Notes under the pieces: generated by a model
Seen by the model: only the letters and a program-made list of their open reading frames with translations
What the model was told of the DNA's origin: nothing
Databases searched by the model: none
Made by a program: the position numbers and the translations under genes
Shown here: positions 8,764-16,709 of the stretch, in pieces
How the letters are laid out: each line of letters starts with the position of its first letter
How positions within the stretch are numbered: position 1 is the stretch's first letter
Source of the DNA: Hyphomicrobiaceae bacterium
GTDB taxonomy: Bacteria; Pseudomonadota; Alphaproteobacteria; Rhizobiales; Methyloligellaceae
Assembly (NCBI GenBank): GCA_020637815.1
Contig: JACKJS010000001.1
Span: 1,240,001 to 1,304,000, forward strand
Direction: 5' to 3'
DNA length: 64,000 nt

Positions 8764-9311
8764 CCGCCCGTATCGACCACACCCGCCCATTCGTCCCCGT
8801 GCGCATCGCCGTGCTGACCATCTCGGACACGCGTACGCCGAAAACGGACAAGTCGGGCCCGCTTCTGGCGCAGATGATCGAGGAGGCCGGCCATACGCTC
8901 GCCGGCCGCGCCGTGGCCCCGGACGACGAAAAATCGATCCGCAAGGCCGTGAAGAAATGGGTGAAGGCGAAGGACGTCGACGTGGTCATCACCACAGGCG
9001 GGACCGGCTTCACGGGGCGCGATGTGACGCCCGAGGCCGTTCGCCCGATCTTCGACAAGGAGATCGAAGGCTTCTCCGTCCTGTTCCACATGCTCAGCTA
9101 TCAGACGGTCGGCACGTCCACGATCCAAAGCCGCGCTTGCGGCGGTCTCGCCAAGGGCACGCTGATCTTCTGCGTCCCCGGCTCTCCTGGTGCGTGCGAG
9201 GACGCGTGGCGCGGCATTCTCAAGTTCCAGCTCGACAACCGCCATCGCCCTTGCTCCTTCATCGAGCTGATGCCACGCCTCACCGAGAGCAAGAAGAAGA
9301 AGGCAGATTAG
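8760..9311 (+). CDS. moaB: Molybdenum cofactor biosynthesis protein B
   Basis: A 183-residue protein whose ATG overlaps the TGA of the UDG gene (ATGA at 8760-8763), so it is translationally coupled. It has the MoaB/Mog molybdopterin-binding fold: ISDTRTPKTDKSG near the N-terminus, the TTGGTGFTGRDVTPEA loop in the middle and the CVPGSPGACEDAW motif near the C-terminus. MoaB/MogA-type proteins adenylylate molybdopterin before Mo insertion; MoaB of E. coli itself lacks this activity, so the exact role is uncertain. It ends in a Lys-rich tail. No other moa gene is in the window. Confidence 0.9.
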   Translation: MTARIDHTRPFVPVRIAVLTISDTRTPKTDKSGPLLAQMIEEAGHTLAGRAVAPDDEKSIRKAVKKWVKAKDVDVVITTGGTGFTGRDVTPEAVRPIFDKEIEGFSVLFHMLSYQTVGTSTIQSRACGGLAKGTLIFCVPGSPGACEDAWRGILKFQLDNRHRPCSFIELMPRLTESKKKKAD

Positions 9312-9324
9312 AGGACCGCGCGCG

Positions 9325-9440
9325 TTGAAGACGAGCCGGCTGTTGCAGCATGGTGGCTGTGCGGGATCGCGAGCGTCTCCTGCTCGGATCCGCTCGCCCG
9401 CAACGCCGTCAAGGGCCGCTTCACCTGGCTGTTCAACTAG
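9325..9440 (+). pseudogene. Possible frameshifted small lipoprotein gene
   Basis: Between moaB and the convergent gene at 9450 there is GAGGA at 9311-9315, then a TTG at 9325 beginning a basic start (M-K-T-S-R). One frame over, the sequence continues as AVAAWWLCGIASVSC, a good hydrophobic core with a lipobox-like Cys, then SDPLARNAVKGRFTWLFN and a stop at 9438-9440. The two halves would join as a lipoprotein of about 40 residues if one base were inserted or deleted near 9338-9342. It could be a decayed gene, a sequencing error or chance. I know of no named family. Confidence 0.28.
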
Positions 9441-9449
9441 AGGCGCCCG

Positions 9450-10109
9450 TTAGGCCGGGCCGTGTGCCCTGAGACATAGACGTTCGGCCACATCCCGCTG
9501 GCGGTGCCAAGCCTCGGCCGTGTCGACATCGCTCAGCGTCGCCGCCGTGGCGATCGCGCATCCTCTCAGATTGGCGCGCGTGGCCGAGAGCGCATCCGGC
9601 GTCGACCAGGGTACGTTCTCGAATGGCGCCAGCTTCCGGGGGCTTCGCTTGAGCCCCACAAGCCAATAGCCGCCGTCGCGCGCCGGCCCGAGCACTGCAT
9701 CGGCGCTACCGAGCTTGCGGAACGCATCGGCGATATGGGCGCGGGAAATGGCGGGGATGTCGCTGCCGACGAGAACCACGGGGCCCGGCGGCATCGCATC
9801 GAAGAGGCGCTGCATGCGTGCGCCGAGATCGCCCTGCTCTTGCGAAATCCGCACAATCCGCGAGGCGCCGGGCCAGCAATTCTCATGCAAGGCACTGCCG
9901 GGCGAGACGGCCAAATAGGTCTGCCAGCGCGGGTCGCTCCCTAAGCGAAGCAGCGTGTGGCCGAGTACAGTCCGGTAAAAGCGCACCGCCGGGACATCGC
10001 CGATGCCGTGCGCCAGGCGCCGCTTCGCGGCACCCGCCTTGGGCTGCTTGGCCATGACGACGAGGCTCTGCCCGAACGCGGCACCCCGCGCGGGCCGGAC
10101 ATCATTCAT
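9450..10109 (-). CDS. DUF2064/TIGR04282-type glycosyltransferase-like protein
   Basis: A 219-residue protein of the nucleotide-diphospho-sugar-transferase fold: N-terminal LVVMAKQPKAGAAKRRL, central VVLVGSDIPAISRAHIADAF and GPARDGGYWLVGL, the hallmark blocks of TIGR04282 (DUF2064). Database names call this family an arsenosugar biosynthesis glycosyltransferase because of neighbours in some genomes, but no arsM or arsS gene is visible here, so that function should not be assumed. The ATG at 10109 overlaps the end of the upstream glycosyltransferase by 8 bases, so the pair is one translation unit. Confidence 0.82.
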   Translation of the reverse strand: MNDVRPARGAAFGQSLVVMAKQPKAGAAKRRLAHGIGDVPAVRFYRTVLGHTLLRLGSDPRWQTYLAVSPGSALHENCWPGASRIVRISQEQGDLGARMQRLFDAMPPGPVVLVGSDIPAISRAHIADAFRKLGSADAVLGPARDGGYWLVGLKRSPRKLAPFENVPWSTPDALSATRANLRGCAIATAATLSDVDTAEAWHRQRDVAERLCLRAHGPA

Positions 10110-10791
10110 ACAGCCTGGCAAGCAGCCGCGGCGGCACGCGCAGCAGATAGAGCAGCGTCAGCCCGAGATTCCGGGCGCTGCGAAGGAGATAGCCGTCCTC
10201 CTGGTAACGTCGGGCGCTGGTAACGGCCCGCGTCCTGAAGGCATGGAGTTCGCGGCGCTTGAGGCGGCGGACAAGGTCCACATCCTCCATCAGCGGAAGA
10301 GGCCGGAACCCGCCGAGCCGCGCATAGTGGGTGCGCGAGATCAGAAGACCCTGATCGCCGTAGGGGAGCGAAAAGAAGGCGCAGCGCAAGCCGACCATCG
10401 TCTCGATCAGGCGCGGCATGAACCCTTCGTCGTCGAGCCCGAAGCGGAAATAGGCTGCCGAGTGCGGGCGGCGCCCGCTTTCGATCCGCTCGATGAAGTT
10501 GGCCACCTCGGTGGCCCAGCCGGGCTCCAGCACCGTGTCGGCATGGAGAAAGAGGAGCCAGTCGCCCTTCGCCTCCCGTGCGCCCGCCTCGAGCTGCATG
10601 CCCCGGCCCCGAGGGGCCTTGACCAAATGCGTCCCAGCCGCATCCGCGATCAAATAGGTGCCGTCCGTCGAACCGCCGTCGGCGATGATCGCCTCTTGCA
10701 CGATCCCTTCGACCACGGCGGGCACCAGCCCCGACAAGGTCGGCACGAGGGTCCGTTCGGCATTGAGCGTCGGAATCACGACAGAAATCAT
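10102..10791 (-). CDS. TIGR04283-type family 2 glycosyltransferase
   Basis: A 229-residue GT-A enzyme starting MISVVIPTLNAERTL; this start is preferred over one 20 codons upstream because it gives the normal family N-terminus. The DxD-type region is LLFLHADTVLEP (HAD); the nucleotide-binding region is AIIADGGSTDGT; the acceptor region has PYGDQGLLI and LMEDVDLVRRL. Substrate unknown. It is the usual partner of the DUF2064 gene that follows. No good ribosome binding site is visible, so translation may start on a short or absent leader. Confidence 0.82.
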   Translation of the reverse strand: MISVVIPTLNAERTLVPTLSGLVPAVVEGIVQEAIIADGGSTDGTYLIADAAGTHLVKAPRGRGMQLEAGAREAKGDWLLFLHADTVLEPGWATEVANFIERIESGRRPHSAAYFRFGLDDEGFMPRLIETMVGLRCAFFSLPYGDQGLLISRTHYARLGGFRPLPLMEDVDLVRRLKRRELHAFRTRAVTSARRYQEDGYLLRSARNLGLTLLYLLRVPPRLLARLYE

Positions 10792-10868
10792 GGGCCGGAC
10801 TATAGCGGTTGCGGTTCTGGCGGCAATCGCCTCCAAAGGACGCAAGGCCAACCCAATATTCTATGTTC

Positions 10869-10897
10869 TTGATTTGTTCTGCTATGCCGCCTATATT
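10869..10897 (+). promoter_or_regulatory. Sigma-70-like promoter of the radical SAM gene (leaderless)
   Basis: TTGATT at 10869-10874, a 17-base spacer and TATATT at 10892-10897. The ATG at 10904 lies exactly where transcription would begin, about 7 bases after the -10 box, and no ribosome binding site is present. This is the best promoter match I noticed in the window, in an AT-rich patch. Confidence 0.6.
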
Positions 10898-10903
10898 CGG
10901 GGC

Positions 10904-12025
10904 ATGAGCATCGCCCTTCGAAAACCGAACCGCGACGAGAGCCTGCCCCACGAGGCGGGAGGCATCGCCTATGGACGGCGCCATGGCCGGGGCGCCCAGA
11001 CGAACCGGTCGGGCCGGTTCGAGGCGCGGACCTACGAGCCGGTGGACGACGGCTGGGATTCGCTCGGCGATCTCGAGGCTCTGCGGACGGAAGTGCAGGA
11101 AACCCCGGCCCGCCGCATCATCACCAAGAACGATTCGCCGGATATCGGCTTCGACCGCTCGATCAATCCGTATCGGGGCTGCGAGCACGGCTGCGTTTAT
11201 TGCTTCGCGCGCCCGACTCACGCCTTTCTCGGCATGTCTCCGGGCCTCGACTTCGAGACCAAGCTGTTCGCCAAGACCAATGCCGCGCATGCCCTGGAGC
11301 GTGAGTTGGCGGCGCCGGACTATCGCCCGCGCATGATCGCAATCGGATCGAACACCGACCCCTATCAGCCGGTGGAGCGGCGTTATCGGATCATGCGGCG
11401 GATCCTTGAGGTCTTGAACGCCGCGAACCATCCCGTGGGGATCGTCACGAAGTCCGCGTTGGTTTTGCGCGATCTCGACATTCTGCAATCCATGGCGGAA
11501 CGCGGACTGGTGAAAGTCGCGCTGTCGGTGACGACGCTCGACCGGAAGCTGGCCCGCGCCATGGAGCCGCGCGCCAGCACGCCGGACAAACGCCTCGAGG
11601 CCATCGAGACGCTTGCAAGCGCGGGCATCCCGGCTTCGGTCATGGTGGCGCCGGTCGTGCCGGGTCTCACCGACGCGGAAATCGAGCGCATCTTGGAGCG
11701 CGCGTCCGCGGCCGGCGCGGCCGAGGCCGGCTACATCCTGCTGCGGCTGCCGTTGGAGATCGGCGATCTCTTCGTGGAATGGCTGGAAGCCAATTGCCCG
11801 GATCGTGCCAACCGCGTGCTGTCGCTGGTGCGGCAGACAAGGGGCGGCAAGCTCTACGATGCACAGTGGCAGAGCCGCATGGAGGGCGACGGGCCTTATG
11901 CCTGGATGATCGGCCGCCGCTTCCAGATGGCCGCCGAACGGCTCGGCCTCGACAAGCGCCACAAATTGCGGACCGACTTGTTCACGCCGCCCACTCTGCC
12001 AGGCCAGCAACTGAGCCTACTCTAG
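10904..12025 (+). CDS. PA0069-family radical SAM protein (SplB-like)
   Basis: A 373-residue protein starting at 10904. The radical SAM cluster motif is C93-x3-C97-x2-C100 (RGCEHGCVYCFAR), preceded by the family signature GFDRSINPYRGC and followed by IGSNTDPYQPVE. The C-terminal half is rich in Arg/Lys and ends in PGQQLSLL, typical of PA0069 proteins. These resemble spore photoproduct lyase but occur in non-sporulating bacteria; their substrate is not established. The apparent promoter leaves no 5' leader. RNase HII follows 76 bases downstream on the same strand. Confidence 0.9.
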   Translation: MSIALRKPNRDESLPHEAGGIAYGRRHGRGAQTNRSGRFEARTYEPVDDGWDSLGDLEALRTEVQETPARRIITKNDSPDIGFDRSINPYRGCEHGCVYCFARPTHAFLGMSPGLDFETKLFAKTNAAHALERELAAPDYRPRMIAIGSNTDPYQPVERRYRIMRRILEVLNAANHPVGIVTKSALVLRDLDILQSMAERGLVKVALSVTTLDRKLARAMEPRASTPDKRLEAIETLASAGIPASVMVAPVVPGLTDAEIERILERASAAGAAEAGYILLRLPLEIGDLFVEWLEANCPDRANRVLSLVRQTRGGKLYDAQWQSRMEGDGPYAWMIGRRFQMAAERLGLDKRHKLRTDLFTPPTLPGQQLSLL

Positions 12026-12101
12026 CGGCTTTTCCACAAGTGGAGCATTCTTCCGGTCTCGCAGGTTGCACGAGGCGCGCTGTTCGTCGGACAGTCCCAC
12101 C

Positions 12102-12767
12102 ATGGAACCGACGCAACCGCCGCCAAACAGCTTTCCGAACTACGATCTCGAAGCGGAACTGATGGATTTGCATGGCCTGCCCGTGGCCGGCGTCGACGAA
12201 GCGGGGCGCGGGCCCTGGGCCGGCCCCGTCGTGACCGCGGCGGTCATCCTTAATCCCGATCGGATTCCGGACGGCTTGGACGATTCGAAGAAGCTGACGC
12301 CGGAGGCCCGCGAGGACCGCTATGCGGAAATCATGGCGACGGCCTGCGTCTCGGTGGTCATCGGACAGGTCGCGCGCATCGACCGCGACAACATCCTGCA
12401 AGCGACGCTTTGGGCCATGCGCACGGCCTTCCGGAATCTCGAAGTGCCGCAAGCCGCGGCCCTGATCGACGGCAATGCGGTGCCGAAGCGTTTTCCGGGA
12501 ACGGTCCAGGCCGTGATCGGCGGCGACGGCCTGTCTGTGTCCATCGCGGCTGCCTCGATCGTCGCGAAGGTCACGCGAGACCGGATCATGGTGCGGCTTT
12601 CAAAGCGCTATCGCGGCTATGGCTGGGAGAACAACAAAGGCTACGGCACGCCGGAACATGCGAGCGGTATCGAGAAGCACGGCATCTGTCCGCATCACCG
12701 CCGTTCCTTCGCGCCCATCCAGCGCATTCTCGCGCTGCAGAACGAGGGCGCCCTGCCCGGTCGCTAG
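12102..12767 (+). CDS. rnhB: Ribonuclease HII
   Basis: A 221-residue protein, ATG at 12102 (a TTG at 12066 is also in frame). Catalytic carboxylates: D32-E33 in GVDEAGRG, plus the downstream Asp residues in LIDGN and in the VTRDRIM region. It removes RNA from RNA-DNA hybrids, including single ribonucleotides and primers. RNase HI is also in the window (28157), so both hybrid-cleaving systems are present. Its stop overlaps the stop of the convergent hydrolase (CTAG at 12764-12767). Confidence 0.94.
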   Translation: MEPTQPPPNSFPNYDLEAELMDLHGLPVAGVDEAGRGPWAGPVVTAAVILNPDRIPDGLDDSKKLTPEAREDRYAEIMATACVSVVIGQVARIDRDNILQATLWAMRTAFRNLEVPQAAALIDGNAVPKRFPGTVQAVIGGDGLSVSIAAASIVAKVTRDRIMVRLSKRYRGYGWENNKGYGTPEHASGIEKHGICPHHRRSFAPIQRILALQNEGALPGR

Positions 12768-13516
12768 CCGAGCCAGCCGGCGATGCGCCCGGCAATTTCG
12801 CCGGCGCCGTCTTCCATGACGAGCATGTGGGCGTGGCCGTCCAGCGTCCAGAACGCGCTGCCGGGATAGGAGTGCGCCGTCGCCTTCGCCGTGGCGAGCG
12901 GCACGACGCGATCCTCCGTACCCGATAGCGTGAGCACCGGACAGTCCACGGCGCTCGTATCGACGGCGGTCGCCCCCGTCCGGTCGAACATCCAGAGGAA
13001 CAGCTCGAACAGCGCCTGCCCCGACTCCGGCCCGAACGCGTCGAACACCTGCCGCTGACGGGCGGGCGACAGGCCGTTGAGGCTGATGTTGCAGGCGATC
13101 TCGAAGTTGGGATCGAAAGCGCGCGTCCAGAACGGACCGAGCGACATCAGATCCTGGCCGAGCTGTTTTTCGGAATCGGACGACGGCAAGATGCCCGCCC
13201 GCGCCGCCGGGCTCGCCAGGACGAGCTTCTCCGCAAGCCCGCGCGCGGCGAGCTGCTGCGCGATGACCGCGCCCATGGAATGGCCCAGCAGGACCGGCCT
13301 TTCGGGCAGCGCCTCGACAAAGGCCGTCATCTGTTCGCGGTAATCGGCGATGCCGACGCCCGTAAGCTTGGCGATGCCATCGGCCTTGTCGGCCCCGTGC
13401 CCGATGAGGTCGGGCGTGTGGCAGTCATAGCCGCGCGCCTCGAAGACCTCTCGAAAAGGCTCGAAACACCACCCGCCGCAATTGACGCCGTGCACCATGA
13501 CGACCGTCTTTGTCAT
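12764..13516 (-). CDS. Alpha/beta-fold hydrolase
   Basis: A 250-residue protein with an excellent ribosome binding site (AAGGAG) before the ATG at 13516. It has the oxyanion motif VHGVNCGGW near residue 9, the nucleophile elbow GHSMGA (Ser near residue 78), Asp in GTEDRVVPL and the catalytic His in DGHAHMLV, so the triad is complete. Substrate unknown; esterases, epoxide hydrolases and lactonases of this size look alike. It is divergent from ccrM and convergent with rnhB, sharing a CTAG with its stop. Confidence 0.85.
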   Translation of the reverse strand: MTKTVVMVHGVNCGGWCFEPFREVFEARGYDCHTPDLIGHGADKADGIAKLTGVGIADYREQMTAFVEALPERPVLLGHSMGAVIAQQLAARGLAEKLVLASPAARAGILPSSDSEKQLGQDLMSLGPFWTRAFDPNFEIACNISLNGLSPARQRQVFDAFGPESGQALFELFLWMFDRTGATAVDTSAVDCPVLTLSGTEDRVVPLATAKATAHSYPGSAFWTLDGHAHMLVMEDGAGEIAGRIAGWLG

Positions 13517-13572
13517 GCAATTCTCCTTCCCGACGCGCCTCCCGGACACATCGCCAGGCGCCCGGCGGCGGA

Positions 13573-13587
13573 TTAAGGCCACCTTTA
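13573..13587 (+). promoter_or_regulatory. Candidate CtrA box upstream of ccrM
   Basis: TTAA at 13573-13576, seven bases, then TTTAC at 13584-13588. This differs at one position from the alphaproteobacterial CtrA consensus TTAA-N7-TTAAC. It lies 85-99 bases before the ccrM start, in the gap between the divergent hydrolase and ccrM. Regulation of ccrM by CtrA is established in Caulobacter and reported in rhizobia and Brucella; here it is inferred from the motif. Confidence 0.45.
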
Positions 13588-13612
13588 CCCCACTCCGCCA
13601 GCATGGGCCGGT

Positions 13613-13636
13613 CTTGCCGAAACGCAAAACGGCAAG
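13613..13636. promoter_or_regulatory. Inverted repeat before ccrM
   Basis: CTTGCCG (13613-13619) and CGGCAAG (13630-13636) form a perfect 7-bp inverted repeat with a 10-base A-rich spacer, 36 bases before the ccrM start. It could be an operator or a leader hairpin. A GAATC methylation site (13667-13671), the target of CcrM itself, abuts the start codon. Confidence 0.35.
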
Positions 13637-13671
13637 CGCGTATTAGTTCTGCGTAGCGCGAGTGGTGAATC

Positions 13672-14769
13672 ATGGGTTTGGGGGATACGGGGGAGCCGCG
13701 GCTTCCGCGCAACAAGATCATTGTCGGCGATTGCATCGAGGAACTTGAGAAGCTGCCCGCAAGGAGCATCGATCTCGTGTTCGCCGATCCGCCCTATAAC
13801 CTTCAGCTCGCGAACGAGCTTTACCGGCCCAATAACAGCCGCGTCGACGGCGTCGACGATGAATGGGATAAGTTCTCCAGCTTTGGCGCCTATGACGGTT
13901 TCACCCGCGAATGGCTGAGCGCCTGCCGCCGGGTGCTGAAGCCGAACGGCAGCCTCTGGGTCATCGGCAGCTATCACAATATCTTCCGCGTCGGCACGGC
14001 GCTCCAGGATCTCGGCTACTGGGTGCTGAACGATGTCATCTGGCGCAAGACCAACCCGATGCCGAATTTTCGCGGACGGCGCTTCACCAATGCGCATGAG
14101 ACGATGATCTGGGCGTCCACGGGTCAGAAGGCGCGTTACACTTTCAACTACGAATCCATGAAGGCGCTGAACGAAGATCTGCAAATGCGCTCCGATTGGC
14201 TGTTGCCGATCTGCTCGGGTGCCGAACGGTTGAAGCAGGACGGGCGCAAGACCCACCCGACACAAAAGCCGGAGGCGCTGCTTCAGCGCGTCATTCTGGC
14301 GGCGAGCCATGTGGGCGACGTCGTGCTCGATCCGTTCATGGGATCGGGTACCACCGCTGTCGCCGCCAAGCGCCTGGGCCGCGCCTTTGTCGGCATCGAA
14401 CGCGAGACGGCCTATGCGGATGCCGCCCGCGAACGGCTGAAGAGCGTGAAGACTCTCGATCCCGCCTCGCTGCAAGTTTCCAAGGGCAAGCGGGCGGAGA
14501 CGCGCGTTCCCTTCGGGGCTCTGGTCGAGCTCGGGCTGCTCTCGCCCGGAACCGCGCTCTACGATCCGGCCGCGCGCCACGAGGCCAAAGTGCGCGCGGA
14601 TGGCTCCATCGCCTGCGGCGGCGCCCAAGGGTCCATCCACAAGATCGGCGCTCAGGTGCAAGGCGCCATGGCCTGCAACGGCTGGACCTTCTGGCACTAC
14701 GAAGCCGGCGGCACGCTCAAGCCGATCGACGACCTCCGCGCCGAGGCACGCCAGAGGCTGACGTCCTAG
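13672..14769 (+). CDS. ccrM: Cell-cycle DNA (adenine-N6) methyltransferase, GANTC
   Basis: A 365-residue beta-class methylase. Catalytic DPPY is at residues 39-42, the SAM-binding motif DPFMGSGTT at about 220-228, the reverse order to alpha-class enzymes. The C-terminal ~95 residues (LVELGLLSPGTALYD onwards, including CNGWTFWHYE) are the extra domain of CcrM proteins needed for DNA recognition. It methylates adenine in GANTC, marking replication state and controlling cell-cycle promoters. Upstream are a CtrA-like box, an inverted repeat and a GANTC site. Its last 53 bases overlap the end of mutY on the other strand. Confidence 0.95.
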   Translation: MGLGDTGEPRLPRNKIIVGDCIEELEKLPARSIDLVFADPPYNLQLANELYRPNNSRVDGVDDEWDKFSSFGAYDGFTREWLSACRRVLKPNGSLWVIGSYHNIFRVGTALQDLGYWVLNDVIWRKTNPMPNFRGRRFTNAHETMIWASTGQKARYTFNYESMKALNEDLQMRSDWLLPICSGAERLKQDGRKTHPTQKPEALLQRVILAASHVGDVVLDPFMGSGTTAVAAKRLGRAFVGIERETAYADAARERLKSVKTLDPASLQVSKGKRAETRVPFGALVELGLLSPGTALYDPAARHEAKVRADGSIACGGAQGSIHKIGAQVQGAMACNGWTFWHYEAGGTLKPIDDLRAEARQRLTS

Positions 14770-15895
14770 CGCCGCGCGTTTTCGATGCAAGGCCACCCTC
14801 GCCCAAGGCATGGGCGAGGACTTTCCGCATGACCGACGGCAGAGCCGCACCCGGCAACGCGCGTTGCCCCACCCAACTGCAGCGCTCTGGGTCTGCGGCA
14901 GGGGTGAGTTCCGGGTCCTGTCCAGCCTCGGCGCGATAGACCGTCAGTTCCAGATGGAAATGCGTGAAGGTGTGCGTGACAAGGCCCGGCACGCGTTTCC
15001 AGTCCGCACGCAGCGGTGTGCGCTTCTCGATGGCATGCTCAGGCGCCGTCTCCACCCACGGGGTCGAGGGTACCTCCTGCATGCCACCGAGTAGCCCCTT
15101 CGGCGGCCGCTCCCGCAGCAGCACCGCGCCGTCCTCCCGAATCGCGACGAAAGCCATGCCCCGCCGTGTCGGTCGCTCGGCCTTCGCTGCCTTGTAGGGG
15201 AGTTGCTCGGTGAGCCCGGCTACAAATCCGTGACAGAACGAACGGAGCGGACAGAGGCCGCAGGCCGGACGGCGCGGGGTGCAGATCGATGCACCAAGGT
15301 CCATCAAGCCTTGCGCGAAATCTCCGGGATGCTTGGCTGGCGTCAACCGCTCCGCCAGCGCCTTGATCTCCGGCTTGGCTGCCGGCAGCGGCGTCTCGAT
15401 GGCGAACAGCCGCGCGATCACCCGTTCGATATTGCCGTCCACCGGGGCCGCATGCCGCCCGAAGGCGATCGCGGCGATTGCGGCCGACGTATAGGCCCCA
15501 ATGCCGGGAAGTTGGCGCAAAGCATCCTCGGAGTCGGGAAAACGCCCGCCATGGGTCTCGGCCACGGCGCGTGCGCAAACATGGAGATTGCGGGCACGGG
15601 CGTAATAGCCGAGCCCCGCCCAGGCGGCGAGCACGTCGCCAAGTTCGGCACGCGCCAGCGCGGTCACATCCGGCCAGCGGCGCAGGAAGTCGATATAGCG
15701 CGGCGTCACCGCCTTCACCGTGGTCTGCTGGAGCATGATCTCGCTGAGCCAGACCTTGTAGGGGTCCTGCAAATTTCCCGGCGGCGCCCGCCAAGGCAGC
15801 GTTCGCCCCTCGCGCCGGTACCAAGCCAGCAGCGCGTGGGCGATCCGCCCGTCCGTACCGGTCAAGTCCGCGCCTCGGGTGTGTACGTCTTGCAT
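14717..15895 (-). CDS. mutY: A/G-specific adenine DNA glycosylase
   Basis: A 392-residue protein from the ATG at 15895, which has GGGGA about 8 bases upstream (an ATG at 15910 is also in frame). The helix-hairpin-helix LPGIGAYTSAAI is followed by catalytic D153 (VDGN); E52 in the WLSEIMLQQT block is the second catalytic acid. C205-x6-C212-x2-C215-x5-C221 ligate the [4Fe-4S] cluster. The C-terminal third is the NUDIX-like domain that recognises 8-oxoguanine. It removes adenine mispaired with 8-oxoG. The last ~25 residues are basic and overlap ccrM coding sequence on the other strand. Confidence 0.95.
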   Translation of the reverse strand: MQDVHTRGADLTGTDGRIAHALLAWYRREGRTLPWRAPPGNLQDPYKVWLSEIMLQQTTVKAVTPRYIDFLRRWPDVTALARAELGDVLAAWAGLGYYARARNLHVCARAVAETHGGRFPDSEDALRQLPGIGAYTSAAIAAIAFGRHAAPVDGNIERVIARLFAIETPLPAAKPEIKALAERLTPAKHPGDFAQGLMDLGASICTPRRPACGLCPLRSFCHGFVAGLTEQLPYKAAKAERPTRRGMAFVAIREDGAVLLRERPPKGLLGGMQEVPSTPWVETAPEHAIEKRTPLRADWKRVPGLVTHTFTHFHLELTVYRAEAGQDPELTPAADPERCSWVGQRALPGAALPSVMRKVLAHALGEGGLASKTRGARTSASGVPRRGGRRSA

Positions 15896-16008
15896 AAGTC
15901 CCCATGCCACGCTCCATCGCGGGGCGCCATGGTGTAGGTTATCGGGCCAACGGCGATTCCGCGACGGTCCGAACGTGGCGCAACGCCGAAGCCCGGAGCG
16001 GACAGGTC

Positions 16009-16563
16009 ATGTATAGCAGAGCACCGAAGCCCAAAGGCGGCGCCCGCGCCATCGGCGCCTTTGTCGACAAGGCGCTGGACCGCGCCGCGCGCGGGCGCGG
16101 CTTCGCCACGACGGCCCTCCTGACCGACTGGCGCACGATCGCCGGGGCGGACCTTGCCCGTTACACCATGCCTGACCGCATCATCTGGCCACGGCGCAGC
16201 GACGATTGGCGCGGAGACGGCGGCGACGCGCCCGTGCGGGGCCACAAGAGCGGCGGCGCGACGCTCGTCTTGCGTATCGAGGGGCCTCGCGCGATCGAGG
16301 TGCAACATCGCGCCGGTCAGATCCTGGAGCGGATCAACGCCTATTTCGGCTATCGCGCCGTGACCGAGATGCGCTTCCTGCAAGCGCCGATCGGCCGCGT
16401 TGCCCGGCCAAAGCGTGCGCAAAAGCCACCTCTTCCCGCCTACGCCTTGCCGAAATCCGCTGGCATCCACGACAAAGGCTTGGCCCGGGCACTTGCGCGG
16501 CTGGGCGCAGGCGCCATGAGCGTCAACGCGAGTCGGCCAAAGTCAGGCGACAACCGGAGTTGA
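16009..16563 (+). CDS. DUF721 (DciA-like) protein
   Basis: A 184-residue protein. The ATG at 16009 follows GGAGCGGACAGG; a longer reading from 15904 overlaps the mutY start region. The N-terminal half has the DUF721 pattern (AIGAFVDKAL ... ALLTDWRTIAGADLARYT, then LVLRIEGPRAIEVQHRAGQILERINAYFGY). DUF721 proteins include DciA, the ancestral loader of the DnaB replicative helicase; alphaproteobacterial members share the domain but carry a longer tail, and assigning DciA function here is inference. Position between mutY and dsbA-smc is conserved in Hyphomicrobiales. Confidence 0.82.
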   Translation: MYSRAPKPKGGARAIGAFVDKALDRAARGRGFATTALLTDWRTIAGADLARYTMPDRIIWPRRSDDWRGDGGDAPVRGHKSGGATLVLRIEGPRAIEVQHRAGQILERINAYFGYRAVTEMRFLQAPIGRVARPKRAQKPPLPAYALPKSAGIHDKGLARALARLGAGAMSVNASRPKSGDNRS

Positions 16564-16709
16564 GTCTTGCTCGCGGCAGGTCTAAACGTCCCCTCATGAG
16601 GGGTTGAATTGGAAGTCTTTGCGCGTCCTCGCCAGATCGGAGCGCCGTCACGATTGTGAACGCCCGTTCGTGCGTGGGCCCGCAGAACAGAAACGCCGGA
16701 GAATTCATC

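Noticed and set aside
10106..12010. A 634-codon - strand frame across the radical SAM and glycosyltransferase genes
   Set aside because: It is antisense to one real gene and out of frame with another, with the composition of a shadow.
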